DNA of 64,000 bases from Syntrophobotulus glycolicus DSM 8271 (lineage in GTDB: Bacteria; Bacillota; Desulfitobacteriia; Desulfitobacteriales; Syntrophobotulaceae): the NCBI RefSeq assembly GCF_000190635.1, contig NC_015172.1:3286001-3350000 (forward strand). Direction: 5' to 3'. Both the position numbers and the translations under genes were made by a program. The notes beneath the pieces were generated by a model that searched no databases, was not told the origin of the DNA, and saw nothing but the letters and a program-made list of their open reading frames with translations. Positions 7,384 through 15,995 of the stretch are shown here, one piece after another (the stretch's first letter is position 1; the number at the start of each line of letters is the position of its first letter).

Positions 7384-9435
7384 CTAGCGTTCGAGCTGCT
7401 CTTGAATTTCCTTACTGATAACCGCCTCTCCCCCGAATAAGGCTGCTTCGTTACATTTGATGCTTAATAGATATTCTATGGCCTCAGCGGACAATTGATC
7501 ACCTGCCAAAATGATCGGGGCCTTGCGTTTCGCCGCATAGACACTTCCTGCCAGGGCATCCGGATAATTGGTCCCTGTTGCCAGGCAGACGGTTCCCCCA
7601 GTATTAAAGTGTTTTGCTACAGAAAGAGAAGTTTCATAACGATCGGACCCGCTTATTCTGATCATACTGTCCTCCCCCAGCCCTGTGATCCGGGCGGCCT
7701 GCTCCTTAACCCTGGGACTGATGGCTCCTTCTCCGCCAATGATATATACTTTTTCCGGCTTGATGGCCGCCAGCTTTGTTTTGATGGTTTCGCTCAGGCC
7801 CTCTTTGGCAACTAAAAGGACGGGATATTGCTTTTCTGCCGCCACGCTGCTGATCGCTAAAGCGTCCGCATAGTTTTCCCCGCTGGCTAAGACTACCGGT
7901 GTTCCGGTCTCACTGCCGATCTCCCCGGCGATCTGGGCCGAAGTGTCGTAACGGTCTATCCCGCTTATTCTGATGATATTTTGATACCCCGCCGCCGTTA
8001 GTTTCTCTACCAGATCACTGCCGGACGCTGTTGCCCCGCCCAGGATATAGATGGAGCCTGACTGGTCCAGACTGGTTTGCAGGTAGTCTAACAGTTTTCT
8101 CTGCTCGCTCTCTTTTCCTCCCGCCAATAGGATTGGCGCATTCAGCTTGGCGGCCAGAACACTGCCCGTCAGGGCGTCCGGATAATTGTCCGCCGTGGTC
8201 AGGATGACATTGGAGATTGTTCCCGGATACTCGGCCTTAGCTATGGCCAATGCGGTCTCCACTCTGGTTGGTCCCCAAAGTCTGGTTACGCTTACCGGCA
8301 GGGAGCAGAACTTTCTCACCGTAATTTTGTCGTTATCAGCCGTGTCAGTATAGGCTACATATGGTATATCGTTGCCCATTTGAAACGATGTCCCAAATAT
8401 TGACCCCTTGGCCAAATTTGGACTGCCAACAGTTACCCAGTTGCTCCCGTCATATTTTTTTACAATCATTTTGTGGCTATCATCGCTGCTCTTGCCATCC
8501 GTATAGGCAACATAAGGTGTACCGTTATAAACATCCAGGGACGGGGCGGCATATACCTTACCATCGGAAATCTTTGGACTGCCGACAGTTACCCAATTAT
8601 TCCCGTCATATTTCATGACCGCTATTTTATCTAAATTGTCACCATAAGCATAAGCAATATAGGGTGTACCGTTATCGATATTCAGGGAAGGACAAAATAC
8701 TTTGTCTAAACTTGGATTACCAACGGTTACCCAATTGCTCCCGTCATATTTCTTCACCACAGCTCTACTTGGAGCTTCACCGTTAGGAACATCAATATAA
8801 GCAACATAGAATGTCCCATTATCCATCGTAATCGCCGGAGCATTTATTTGTTCTTGGGAGAAACCGGGACTACCTATGTTTACCCAGTCGCTCCCGTCAT
8901 ATTTCATCACCGTCGCTTTATTGCCATTCGCATCATCAGCGAAGACAACATAGGGTGTGCCATTATCAACAATAAGAGACGGATCAGCTATCATTCCGCC
9001 GGCAAAACCGGGATTGCCTACGTTTACCCAATTGCTGCCATCATACTTCATGACCGTAACTCCATTATGATCATTATTTTCATTATCATAATCATAAGTG
9101 TAATAACTAACATAGGGTGTTCCGTTATCCACATCAAGTGATAGCTGATATATCGGCCCACTCGAAAAATCCGGACTGCCTACGGTTACCCAACTGCTGC
9201 CGTCATATTTCATGACCGTCGCTTTATAGCCATTTGTCTCACTTGTAAAAGCAAGATAAGGTGTCCCGTTATCTACTTTCAGTGACGGAATATTTGTCTT
9301 ATCAATAGAAAAAGCCTCATTACCAACGTTTGTCCATTCTGATAAAGCATACGCCATATTAACTGGCATTATGGAAAGTATCATGTTTAATGCCATAATG
9401 ACTAACAATATTTTTTTTGACTTTTTAGGGTTCAC
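7384..9435 (-). CDS. secreted protein: seven-repeat predicted beta-propeller plus three CWB2 wall-binding repeats
   Basis: Exported protein of 683 residues. Residues 1-30 are a signal peptide (MNPKKSKK, hydrophobic core, cut near AYA-LS). Residues about 33-380 hold seven tandem units of about 47 residues, each with a VDNGTPYVAY-like strand, a VMKYDGSNW strand and V-x-VG-x-P; seven such units with four probable strands each suggest a closed seven-bladed propeller. Residues about 385-488, 489-590 and 593-683 are CWB2 (PF04122) repeats with R-x-SG-x-DRY-x-T and NY-x-DAL motifs. The start is GTG with AAGGG upstream. Likely a wall-anchored surface protein whose propeller binds a glycan or protein; the ligand is unknown. 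Confidence 0.9.
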   Translation of the reverse strand: MNPKKSKKILLVIMALNMILSIMPVNMAYALSEWTNVGNEAFSIDKTNIPSLKVDNGTPYLAFTSETNGYKATVMKYDGSSWVTVGSPDFSSGPIYQLSLDVDNGTPYVSYYTYDYDNENNDHNGVTVMKYDGSNWVNVGNPGFAGGMIADPSLIVDNGTPYVVFADDANGNKATVMKYDGSDWVNIGSPGFSQEQINAPAITMDNGTFYVAYIDVPNGEAPSRAVVKKYDGSNWVTVGNPSLDKVFCPSLNIDNGTPYIAYAYGDNLDKIAVMKYDGNNWVTVGSPKISDGKVYAAPSLDVYNGTPYVAYTDGKSSDDSHKMIVKKYDGSNWVTVGSPNLAKGSIFGTSFQMGNDIPYVAYTDTADNDKITVRKFCSLPVSVTRLWGPTRVETALAIAKAEYPGTISNVILTTADNYPDALTGSVLAAKLNAPILLAGGKESEQRKLLDYLQTSLDQSGSIYILGGATASGSDLVEKLTAAGYQNIIRISGIDRYDTSAQIAGEIGSETGTPVVLASGENYADALAISSVAAEKQYPVLLVAKEGLSETIKTKLAAIKPEKVYIIGGEGAISPRVKEQAARITGLGEDSMIRISGSDRYETSLSVAKHFNTGGTVCLATGTNYPDALAGSVYAAKRKAPIILAGDQLSAEAIEYLLSIKCNEAALFGGEAVISKEIQEQLER
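8295..9339 (-). repeat. seven tandem ~140-bp coding repeats (propeller blades)
   Basis: The blade-coding part of the CWB2 gene repeats at DNA level about every 130-160 bp; forms of the plus-strand words 'ccgtcatattt' and 'ggtgtaccgttatc' recur in nearly every unit. This similarity makes expansion or contraction by recombination plausible. Linker length varies most in units 2, 4 and 6. Confidence 0.85.
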
Positions 9436-9479
9436 AAAAACACGCCCTTCATTTTCCTATATTGTAACTTACTCCCTGT

Positions 9480-9488
9480 ATTATAGCA
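9480..9488 (-). promoter_or_regulatory. extended -10 promoter of the propeller-CWB2 gene
   Basis: Minus strand TGC-TATAAT, a perfect -10 with the TGn extension, about 45 bases before the GTG start. The -35 position (TTCAGC, 17 bases upstream) is poor. Confidence 0.65.
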
Positions 9489-9604
9489 CAAATTATTCCT
9501 CGGCTGAATCAGATCAGACTTGCAAGTTAATTTTATCGCTTTATTCAGAAATAAATTCGCAAAACATTGAACGAGGTTCAGAGCGTGACCTGATTGCCTC
9601 TGCC

Positions 9605-9652
9605 CGAAAAAATAAAATCCCATTGCCTCGAAAATTTAGACAATGGGATTAT
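9605..9652 (-). terminator. intrinsic terminator of secA
   Basis: Minus-strand hairpin with arms AATCCCATTG and CAATGGGATT around a 15-base loop, then TTTATTTTTT. It lies about 50 bases after the secA stop. Confidence 0.8.
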
Positions 9653-9702
9653 TACACATTCTGGTGATTCTAAATCAATTGTAAATGAAGACAGGCCGGC
9701 AA

Positions 9703-12207
9703 TCAGTCATTAGCCCCGCAGCACTTCTTATATTTTTTGCCGCTCCCGCACGGGCATAACTCATTGCGTCCGGTCTGCTGACCCGTTCTCCGGGGCTGCT
9801 TAGGCTGGTCGTCTTCATACATATTCTCCGAGACATTTTGTGGTTCCTCCGGGGCCTGCTCAGTTATTCTTGGCGTTACCCTCATGATATAAGTCACGAT
9901 ATCTTCCTGAATAGCAGAGATCATCCCCTGAAACATCTCATAGGCCTCATTGCGGTATTCCACCAGGGGATCCTTTTGGCCGTAAGCTCTGAGTCCAATT
10001 CCATCACGAAGCATATCCATAGCATCCAGATGATCTTTCCAATGGGTATCTACGATTTGCAGCACGACAGCTCTTTCAATTTCCCGCATAAGCTCAGAGC
10101 CGAACTCATCCTCTCGTTTTTCATACAGCTCCCGGGCCTTTTCCAGCAAAAATTCTTCAACTTCTACCTGAGATAGATTCTCTATTTCTTCATTTGTTAT
10201 CTCATGATTGGGCAGAAAGACATTTTCACAATATTCCAGAAGGCTTGGAATATCCCATTCCTCGGGATAAGGAGTTTCCCCGCTGAACCGGACAATTGTA
10301 TCTTTAATGACCTTTTCCAGCATATCCTGAATTTGTTCTCCGACATTTTCTTTGGTCAGTACCGCTCTTCTTTGCAGGTAGATAATTTCACGCTGCTTAT
10401 TCATTACGTCATCATAATTAAGAACGTGTTTGCGCACTTCGAAATTACGGTTTTCCACTCTTTTCTGGGAGCCTTCTATGCTTTTGCTCACTATCTTTGA
10501 CTCGATCGGCACACTGTCATCCATACCAAGTTTGTCCATAAAACCGGCAATATTATCCCCGCCGAAAAGCCTCATCAAGTCATCTTCCATTGAGATATAA
10601 AACTGGGATGACCCCGGATCTCCCTGACGGCCGGAGCGACCGCGCAGCTGATTATCAATCCTTCGCGACTCATGCCGTTCGGTCCCTATAATGTGCAGAC
10701 CGCCCAATTCTTTTACCCCTTCACCCAGAACAATATCCGTACCGCGGCCGGCCATATTCGTTGCTATGGTGACCATTCCTTTTTCCCCTGCTTTGGCCAC
10801 GATCTGAGCCTCTATTTCGTGGAACTTGGCATTAAGGACCTGGTGGGGGACACTCTTCTTTTGAAGCATTTCACTGAGGACCTCGGATTTTTCAATAGAA
10901 ACCGTACCAACCAATGTCGGCTGTCCTTTACTGAATTTATCAATGATGTCCTCGACAACAGCCTTAAACTTGCCCTGCTCGGTCCGGTAGACAATATCCG
11001 GCATGTCTTTTCTGACCATCGGCATGTTTGTCGGAACGATAACAACATCCAATCCATAAATATTAATGAATTCGTTCTCTTCCGTCTTTGCCGTTCCCGT
11101 CATCCCGCCCAGCTTATGATACATGCGGAAATAGTTTTGGAAGGTGATTGTCGCTAAAGTCTGGGTCTCTTTCTCTATTTTAACATTCTCTTTAGCCTCA
11201 ATCGCCTGGTGCAGTCCTTCACTGTACCGTCGGCCAAACATCATCCTGCCGGTGAATTCGTCAACAATGATGACTTCACCGTCTTTGACCACATAATCCC
11301 GGTCCCTTTTGAACAATGTATAGGCTTTCAACGCTTGATTGACATGATGGGCGACTTCATTATGCAAATCATCATACATGTTGTCCACGCCCAGCATGGT
11401 TTCTACTCTGCTCACTCCTTCTTCGGTCAGAGTAACAACCCTGTCCTTCTCATTAACATGATAGTCTTCTTCCGGCTTCAGACGCGGTATGACCTTGGAC
11501 ACCCGATAATACAATTCTGTCGGTTTATCCGCTTCCCCCGAAATAATGAGCGGAGTTCTTGCCTCATCAATAAGAATGGAGTCCACTTCATCGATAATCG
11601 CATAATTCGGGTCCCTCTGCACAATACCCCTAGGAGATACAGCCATATTATCCCTTAAGTAATCAAAACCGAATTCGTTGTTTGTCCCATATGTGATATC
11701 GGCCTGATAGCTTTCTCTTTTTTGTTCATGGGATAAGCCATGCACGATTAACCCTACGGTCATGCCTAAAAAACGGTATATCTGCCCCATCCAATGGGCA
11801 TCACGGGAAGCCAGATAGTCATTGACCGTCACAACATGAACCCCTTTGCCTTCTAATGCATTGAGGTAACAGGGCAAAGTCGCGACCAGGGTCTTTCCTT
11901 CCCCTGTTTTCATTTCGGCAATTCGACCGTCGTTTAAGACCATGCCCCCGATAAGCTGAACATCGTAATGTCTTTGCCCCAATACTCTTGCTGATGCTTC
12001 ACGGACGACCGCAAACGCTTCTTCCAGCAAATGATCCAGTTTCTCCCCCTGCTCCAGTCTGGAACGGAACTCAATGGTCTTCTCTTTCAATTGCTCATCA
12101 GACAGTCCCTTTATCTCTGCTTCCAGAGCATTAATTTTGTCGACACGTTTTTGATATTTTTTTACGTCCCGGGCATTATCATCAAAAAGGTTTTTGATAA
12201 AGCTCAT
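9703..12207 (-). CDS. secA: preprotein translocase ATPase SecA
   Basis: Motor of the Sec pathway; pushes unfolded preproteins through SecYEG. The 834-residue protein has Walker [12 protein letters not shown] near residue 100, the DEAD-type Walker B ([14 protein letters not shown]), the MTGTAKTEE motif, a second helicase domain with GRGTDIVLG and [13 protein letters not shown], a helical scaffold domain, and a C-terminal zinc finger [13 protein letters not shown] for SecB/lipid contact. It has its own sigma-A-like promoter and terminator. It would carry the nearby CWB2 proteins across the membrane. Confidence 0.98.
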   Translation of the reverse strand: MSFIKNLFDDNARDVKKYQKRVDKINALEAEIKGLSDEQLKEKTIEFRSRLEQGEKLDHLLEEAFAVVREASARVLGQRHYDVQLIGGMVLNDGRIAEMKTGEGKTLVATLPCYLNALEGKGVHVVTVNDYLASRDAHWMGQIYRFLGMTVGLIVHGLSHEQKRESYQADITYGTNNEFGFDYLRDNMAVSPRGIVQRDPNYAIIDEVDSILIDEARTPLIISGEADKPTELYYRVSKVIPRLKPEEDYHVNEKDRVVTLTEEGVSRVETMLGVDNMYDDLHNEVAHHVNQALKAYTLFKRDRDYVVKDGEVIIVDEFTGRMMFGRRYSEGLHQAIEAKENVKIEKETQTLATITFQNYFRMYHKLGGMTGTAKTEENEFINIYGLDVVIVPTNMPMVRKDMPDIVYRTEQGKFKAVVEDIIDKFSKGQPTLVGTVSIEKSEVLSEMLQKKSVPHQVLNAKFHEIEAQIVAKAGEKGMVTIATNMAGRGTDIVLGEGVKELGGLHIIGTERHESRRIDNQLRGRSGRQGDPGSSQFYISMEDDLMRLFGGDNIAGFMDKLGMDDSVPIESKIVSKSIEGSQKRVENRNFEVRKHVLNYDDVMNKQREIIYLQRRAVLTKENVGEQIQDMLEKVIKDTIVRFSGETPYPEEWDIPSLLEYCENVFLPNHEITNEEIENLSQVEVEEFLLEKARELYEKREDEFGSELMREIERAVVLQIVDTHWKDHLDAMDMLRDGIGLRAYGQKDPLVEYRNEAYEMFQGMISAIQEDIVTYIMRVTPRITEQAPEEPQNVSENMYEDDQPKQPRRTGQQTGRNELCPCGSGKKYKKCCGAND

Positions 12208-12251
12208 ATTACACCTTCTCTTTCCGTGGCTGCATAGTAACTCATTGCTTT

Positions 12252-12280
12252 ATTTTATCACCGGATGCAGAAAGGTTCAA
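12252..12280 (-). promoter_or_regulatory. sigma-A promoter of secA
   Basis: On the minus strand TTGAAC (12275-12280), 17-base spacer, TAAAAT (12252-12257), with a TG before the -10. It lies about 45 bases upstream of the secA ATG, between the hpf terminator and secA. Confidence 0.75.
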
Positions 12281-12324
12281 TGTTCCAATAGGTGCCAAAG
12301 ACATTTTATTGAAATAATTGCCAA

Positions 12325-12362
12325 AATTAAAAAGACCGTTTCCCGAAGAAAACGGCCTCTAA
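12325..12362 (-). terminator. intrinsic terminator of hpf
   Basis: Minus-strand stem GGCCGTTTTC / GAAACGGTC (one bulge, one wobble) with a TTCGG loop followed by TTTTT. It separates hpf transcription from secA. Confidence 0.8.
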
Positions 12363-12396
12363 ATCAGTTTTTTCCCTGTTATTGAATTAAATTCGG

Positions 12397-12942
12397 TTAA
12401 TCAAATTTACTGAGATCCATCCGGTCGGGCTCCAGCAGTCCGTAGTCACCGTCTTTCCGGCGGTAAACAACGTTCATGGTTTCTGTCTCCAAATTTACAA
12501 AAACAAAGAAATTATGACCGATTAAATTCATCTGCATAACAGCTTCTTCCACAGCCATGGGCTTATAATTAAACTTCTTCACCCGTACGATTCTGTCTCT
12601 TTCTTCAAGATCAGGGTCTTTTTCCTGCCGGTTTTGTTCCTTAAGCACCTTGCTGCGTTTTTTATTGATCCGCTGCCGGTATTTCTCTATTTGACGTTCG
12701 AGTTTTTCAACGACTAAATCAATAGAGGAATACATATTGTCGGTCTCTTCCTCTCCCCTGATCATCATCCCATTCAAGGGGGCGGTTACCTCTATTCTCT
12801 GACGTTCCTTCTGAACTGAAAGCGTTACATTGACATCAGTAAAATCATCGGAAAATTTCTCAAGTTTGCTGACTCTCTTTATCACATAGTCTTTGAGTGC
12901 GTCTGTTACTTTAAATTGCTTTCCCCTTATTATCACATTCAT
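12397..12942 (-). CDS. hpf: ribosome hibernation promoting factor, long form
   Basis: Binds the decoding centre of idle ribosomes and dimerises them into inactive 100S particles. The 181-residue length is that of long HPF: an N-terminal S30AE/RaiA domain (about 1-100, starting MNVIIRGKQFKVTDALKDYV), a charged linker, and a C-terminal dimerisation domain (about 125-181) with PMAVEEAVMQMNLIGHNFFVF and the NVVYRRKDGDYGLL strand. ATG at 12942 is chosen because AAAGGGG precedes it and the sigma-H promoter lies just upstream, inside any longer reading frame. Regulated by sigma-H here (see the promoter entry), as its B. subtilis counterpart yvyD is. Confidence 0.96.
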   Translation of the reverse strand: MNVIIRGKQFKVTDALKDYVIKRVSKLEKFSDDFTDVNVTLSVQKERQRIEVTAPLNGMMIRGEEETDNMYSSIDLVVEKLERQIEKYRQRINKKRSKVLKEQNRQEKDPDLEERDRIVRVKKFNYKPMAVEEAVMQMNLIGHNFFVFVNLETETMNVVYRRKDGDYGLLEPDRMDLSKFD

Positions 12943-12979
12943 AAGTTCAGCCCCTTTCAATCCGATATATATTTTAAAT

Positions 12980-13007
12980 ATTCCATCTTCAACGCCAAAA
13001 TTCCTGC
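12980..13007 (-). promoter_or_regulatory. sigma-H promoter of hpf
   Basis: Minus strand GCAGGAATT (12999-13007), 12-base spacer, ATGGAAT (12980-12986). Both boxes match the sigma-H consensus (RnAGGAwWW and RnnGAAT) completely, at the right spacing, about 40 bases before the hpf start. B. subtilis yvyD is known to be under sigma-H (and sigma-B), which supports the call. Confidence 0.8.
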
Positions 13008-13081
13008 TTCCCCTAATCCCTTTATTCCAGGATTCTATTTTTAGTGTATTTTCTGCAACCGAGAATATAATTCTTCGACAC

Positions 13082-13156
13082 TTATACACAATAGGCTGTG
13101 GATAATGTGGATAACAAAGGTTCTTTCGTTAAAATTAGATTCTTCCGTGTGGATAA
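13082..13156. promoter_or_regulatory. cluster of four DnaA boxes upstream of hpf
   Basis: Four full matches to TTATNCACA in 75 bp: TTATACACA on the plus strand at 13082-13090, and TTATCCACA on the minus strand at 13097-13105, 13106-13114 (directly abutting) and 13148-13156. They lie in the AT-rich 296-bp gap between comFC and hpf, 75 to 180 bases upstream of the sigma-H promoter. No dnaA or dnaN is near, so this is not the usual oriC; a DnaA-titrating or DnaA-regulated site is more likely. Confidence 0.85.
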
Positions 13157-13238
13157 TTCTGTGCCTATCCCAATTTTTTTTTTATGAGCTGAGTCCTGTT
13201 AGTTCGATAGTCCTAACTTTAATCGACATTCTTCGCAA

Positions 13239-13979
13239 TTATTCTTCCGGTCCTGCTCCGCCCGCGGCAAGACAGAATCCGTATACCTTTTCAGCTCCCG
13301 CTTCCATCAATACTTTAGCACATTCATTAAATGTTGTGCCTGTGGTTGTTACATCGTCTGCCAGCCAAATAACTTTTGCAGCCACATTGAAATTTGGACG
13401 AAGTTGAAATGCTCCCTTTAAATTTTTTAGCCTTTCCTGTCTGCCTAACGAAACTTGGGGGGTAGTCTCACGAATTCGTTGCAGTCCGTCCTCTTGCCTG
13501 ATCAATAACGCCCGTGCCAATAAGGAGGCCAATACTTCGGCCTGATTAAAGCCTCTCTCCGAAATTCTTTTTTCCGACATCGGCACTGGAATCAGCAGGT
13601 CAGGTGGCGGCAATTTTCTTACCGCCCAATTTATGACTGCTTTTTCCAGGGGAACCAGTAAGTAAGGCTGACTATAAAATTTAAATTGATGAATATATTC
13701 TTTCCACCTTCCCTGATAATATCCCAAAGCGGTTATCCCCGCCAGATAGATCGGACCTCCGCCCTGAATACAATCCTGGCAAAGGAAATTTTCTTCTTGA
13801 ATAAACCTCCCGCACTGCTTACACCGGGGTGCTTGGGGCCGGAGATCATTGTCCATGCAAGAAATACAGACAGGCCCTTTGCCCTGCCCGCATAGCACAC
13901 ACTCCTTTGTCTTCTGAAAAAACAAATCGCTGCTGTTCTTTTTTATTGTTTCCCATAAATCCCTGCCATAATTGAGCAT
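13239..13979 (-). CDS. comFC: ComF family phosphoribosyltransferase-like protein
   Basis: Protein of about 246 residues linked to DNA uptake for transformation. The N-terminus has a cysteine cluster in paired C-x-x-C units (CVLCGQG, CISC, CKQCG, CQDC) typical of ComF zinc binding; the C-terminal half has the phosphoribosyltransferase loop VIWLADDVTTTGTT (about 200-213). ATG at 13979 shares its A with the comFA stop (TGATG); TTG at 13982 is the alternative. It is the second gene of the comFA-comFC operon. Several ComF proteins work in housekeeping DNA metabolism rather than transformation, so the role in this organism is open. Confidence 0.9.
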   Translation of the reverse strand: MLNYGRDLWETIKKNSSDLFFQKTKECVLCGQGKGPVCISCMDNDLRPQAPRCKQCGRFIQEENFLCQDCIQGGGPIYLAGITALGYYQGRWKEYIHQFKFYSQPYLLVPLEKAVINWAVRKLPPPDLLIPVPMSEKRISERGFNQAEVLASLLARALLIRQEDGLQRIRETTPQVSLGRQERLKNLKGAFQLRPNFNVAAKVIWLADDVTTTGTTFNECAKVLMEAGAEKVYGFCLAAGGAGPEE

Positions 13980-15715
13980 CAATCCACCAGCCCTTCTCTG
14001 CGGGCAATTTCATTCTGTTCTTCGATCCATTCAACCGCTTCTTTCATCGCTTTTGTCAGGGTTAGGCCGCTAAATATCACTTTGCCCTCCGGCCTTTCTA
14101 AAGTCCTGCCGGCTCTCCCCGCCATTTGCACCAGGGATCTTTCATCAAAAACAGGATGATCGGCAAATAAAACCATAACCTGCAATCCATTTAAGGTGAC
14201 CCCCCGTTCCAGTATTGATGTCGAGACAAAGAAATCATACTCTCCCTTCAGGAATATCTGAGTTTTCTGCTGTCTGTCGGGATCTGAGCTCCAGCTTCCC
14301 CCCACTTTGGATCCTTTAAAAGAGACTTGCAGCTGATTAATGATTTTCGGAACAAGATCGATAACAGGCACGAAAACAAGCACCGGCCCGTTTGCCCGCA
14401 GCCTGCTTAATTCCAGCCTGACCTGTTCTTCTATGCTCCCGGTCCTCATACTTAACCCCTTTGATTTTAACAAAACCGGCACTGGTAAAGGCTTCCGGTG
14501 ATGTCTTGCCGGAAGTCTGACCAAAAAGACCTGTCCGGATTGAACCTTTTTACGTATTTCCGGTGAAGGTGTAGCCGTTAGATTGATTATTCTGGCTCCC
14601 GGCTTCATTGCCTGCCGAATCCCGTACTCCAAAGCTTTGTTCCCATAATACGGGAAAGCATCCATTTCATCAAGAATCACCAGATCAAATGCCTGGTAAT
14701 AATGATAAACCTGATGAGTGGTCGCCGTGACCAAACCGGCCTGCCGGAAGCTTCGGGGTAAATCCCCGCTTAAAATCTGGGTATCCTGTTCCGGGAAAGC
14801 CTGTTGGCTTCTTTGAGCCGTATCGTGTACAACATCCCTGCGCGGGGTGGCATAAAGCACTCTTTCTCCTTCAGCCAAAGCCTGAGCAATGACCTCAAAA
14901 ACAACTTCTGTTTTTCCTGCCCCGCAGGCGGCCCATACCAAGGCTTCCTTGACTTGGCCCGTTTTCATGTTTTTGTCTATTAGCCGGAGTTCCTGAACAG
15001 CCTTTTCCTGCGCTCGGGTTAACTGAAAAGGCAGTATGGCTCCTGGAATGGTCTGTTTTTTCCCGGTCATCTCCTTCTTCCCGGAACCGGAGGTGTCCAT
15101 GGATGTCCATCTCAGTACAGCCTGTTGGCTCGAAAGGGCCCCCAGTGCCAGACAATGGGGACACGTCCTGCTTATTCCATAAATACCCGGCCAGCTTTCC
15201 AAATCTGTTTCCCCGCAGCGCGTACATCTCCATTGACCTCCTTTTCTGGAAATAGCCGCGACCCATTCTGCCAGACCCAGATGAACCGCCTGTTGGGCCA
15301 GTACAATGATTTCAGAAACTGTTAGCCCCATATCGGCGGCTAAGCTCTTCATTTGGCCTTCAAATAACTGCCTGTTTCTGATTTTATCCGCAAATGACCT
15401 TGCCAATGCCTGATGATCAAGTATTGCCTGATGAGCAAGCCATTTTTGGGGAGGAAAAGCCTTCCTCAGATCAAGCTGGACAAATTCCTGAGGAATACCG
15501 GTTTTTTTCAGCCTTTGGCTGATCTTTTTGCGAAAATGGTCCTTTGCCTGTAACCATTGACCATTTTCCATATTGGCCGGGAAAATATCCTGCCAGCAGC
15601 TTAAGGGCAGAGCCGGACCCATCGCAATGATTTCCTCAGATAAGAGGTCATCCACTACAGGATCAAGTGAGAAACTTATTTCTTTTTGCTGTTTTACGAT
15701 TGCATAAAATAGCAT
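13979..15715 (-). CDS. comFA: ComFA-like DNA helicase/translocase
   Basis: Membrane-associated ATPase thought to pull single-stranded DNA through the competence channel. The 578-residue protein has a zinc finger with two C-x-x-C pairs (WRCTRCG...RTCPHC, about 164-188), Walker A AACGAGKT (262-269), the DEAD-type box DEMD (349-352), and a second helicase domain ending in QMAGRAGR. ATG at 15715 is preceded by GGGAGGAG. An upstream-extended frame exists but would ignore this site. The first about 18 codons overlap another small frame (15663-15995). No other competence gene is in the window. Confidence 0.92.
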   Translation of the reverse strand: MLFYAIVKQQKEISFSLDPVVDDLLSEEIIAMGPALPLSCWQDIFPANMENGQWLQAKDHFRKKISQRLKKTGIPQEFVQLDLRKAFPPQKWLAHQAILDHQALARSFADKIRNRQLFEGQMKSLAADMGLTVSEIIVLAQQAVHLGLAEWVAAISRKGGQWRCTRCGETDLESWPGIYGISRTCPHCLALGALSSQQAVLRWTSMDTSGSGKKEMTGKKQTIPGAILPFQLTRAQEKAVQELRLIDKNMKTGQVKEALVWAACGAGKTEVVFEVIAQALAEGERVLYATPRRDVVHDTAQRSQQAFPEQDTQILSGDLPRSFRQAGLVTATTHQVYHYYQAFDLVILDEMDAFPYYGNKALEYGIRQAMKPGARIINLTATPSPEIRKKVQSGQVFLVRLPARHHRKPLPVPVLLKSKGLSMRTGSIEEQVRLELSRLRANGPVLVFVPVIDLVPKIINQLQVSFKGSKVGGSWSSDPDRQQKTQIFLKGEYDFFVSTSILERGVTLNGLQVMVLFADHPVFDERSLVQMAGRAGRTLERPEGKVIFSGLTLTKAMKEAVEWIEEQNEIARREGLVD

Positions 15716-15995
15716 CTTGCTCCTCCCTGGGGTCACCAAGGCCATTGATCCAAATTTTTTCCCCGGGAAACAAACCGTTTCTTTTGGGTATGTAGTACTC
15801 TTGCCCCCAATTCCAGAAATAAATGGAGGATTTGTTCGCTCTGTCTTCATTAAATAAGTTTATTTCTCCATTCTTACAATTAATTCCTTTCAATGCTTCT
15901 GCAAATAAATCTTCTATCTTTAAACTTGTCAGCCAAAAGATAAAAATAGAACTAACCATCAACATCAACGATATCCTCTGCATCTCAAACACCAT
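15663..15995 (-). CDS. small hypothetical protein with an N-terminal hydrophobic segment
   Basis: An open frame of 110 codons fills the gap between the ligase-like gene and comFA. It starts at an ATG inside the last codons of the upstream gene (11-base overlap, so translation could be coupled). Residues about 8-24 are hydrophobic (LMLMVSSIFIFWLTSL), fitting a signal anchor, followed by a polar domain with GINCKNGEINLF and YFWNWGQEYYIPKR. I recognise no family. Its end overlaps comFA in another frame, and comFA's ribosome binding site lies within it. It could be real or chance; a second start is ATG at codon 5. Confidence 0.45.
   Translation of the reverse strand: MVFEMQRISLMLMVSSIFIFWLTSLKIEDLFAEALKGINCKNGEINLFNEDRANKSSIYFWNWGQEYYIPKRNGLFPGEKIWINGLGDPREEQDAILCNRKTAKRNKFLT

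Noticed and set aside
8295-9339. CRISPR-like array
   Set aside because: The regular spacing is the protein repeat of a coding gene, with the repeats translated in one frame; no short palindromic repeats or spacers.
13082-13156. The DnaA-box cluster as the chromosome origin
   Set aside because: No dnaA, dnaN, recF, gyrB or rpmH nearby and only four boxes; a titration or regulatory cluster is the better reading.
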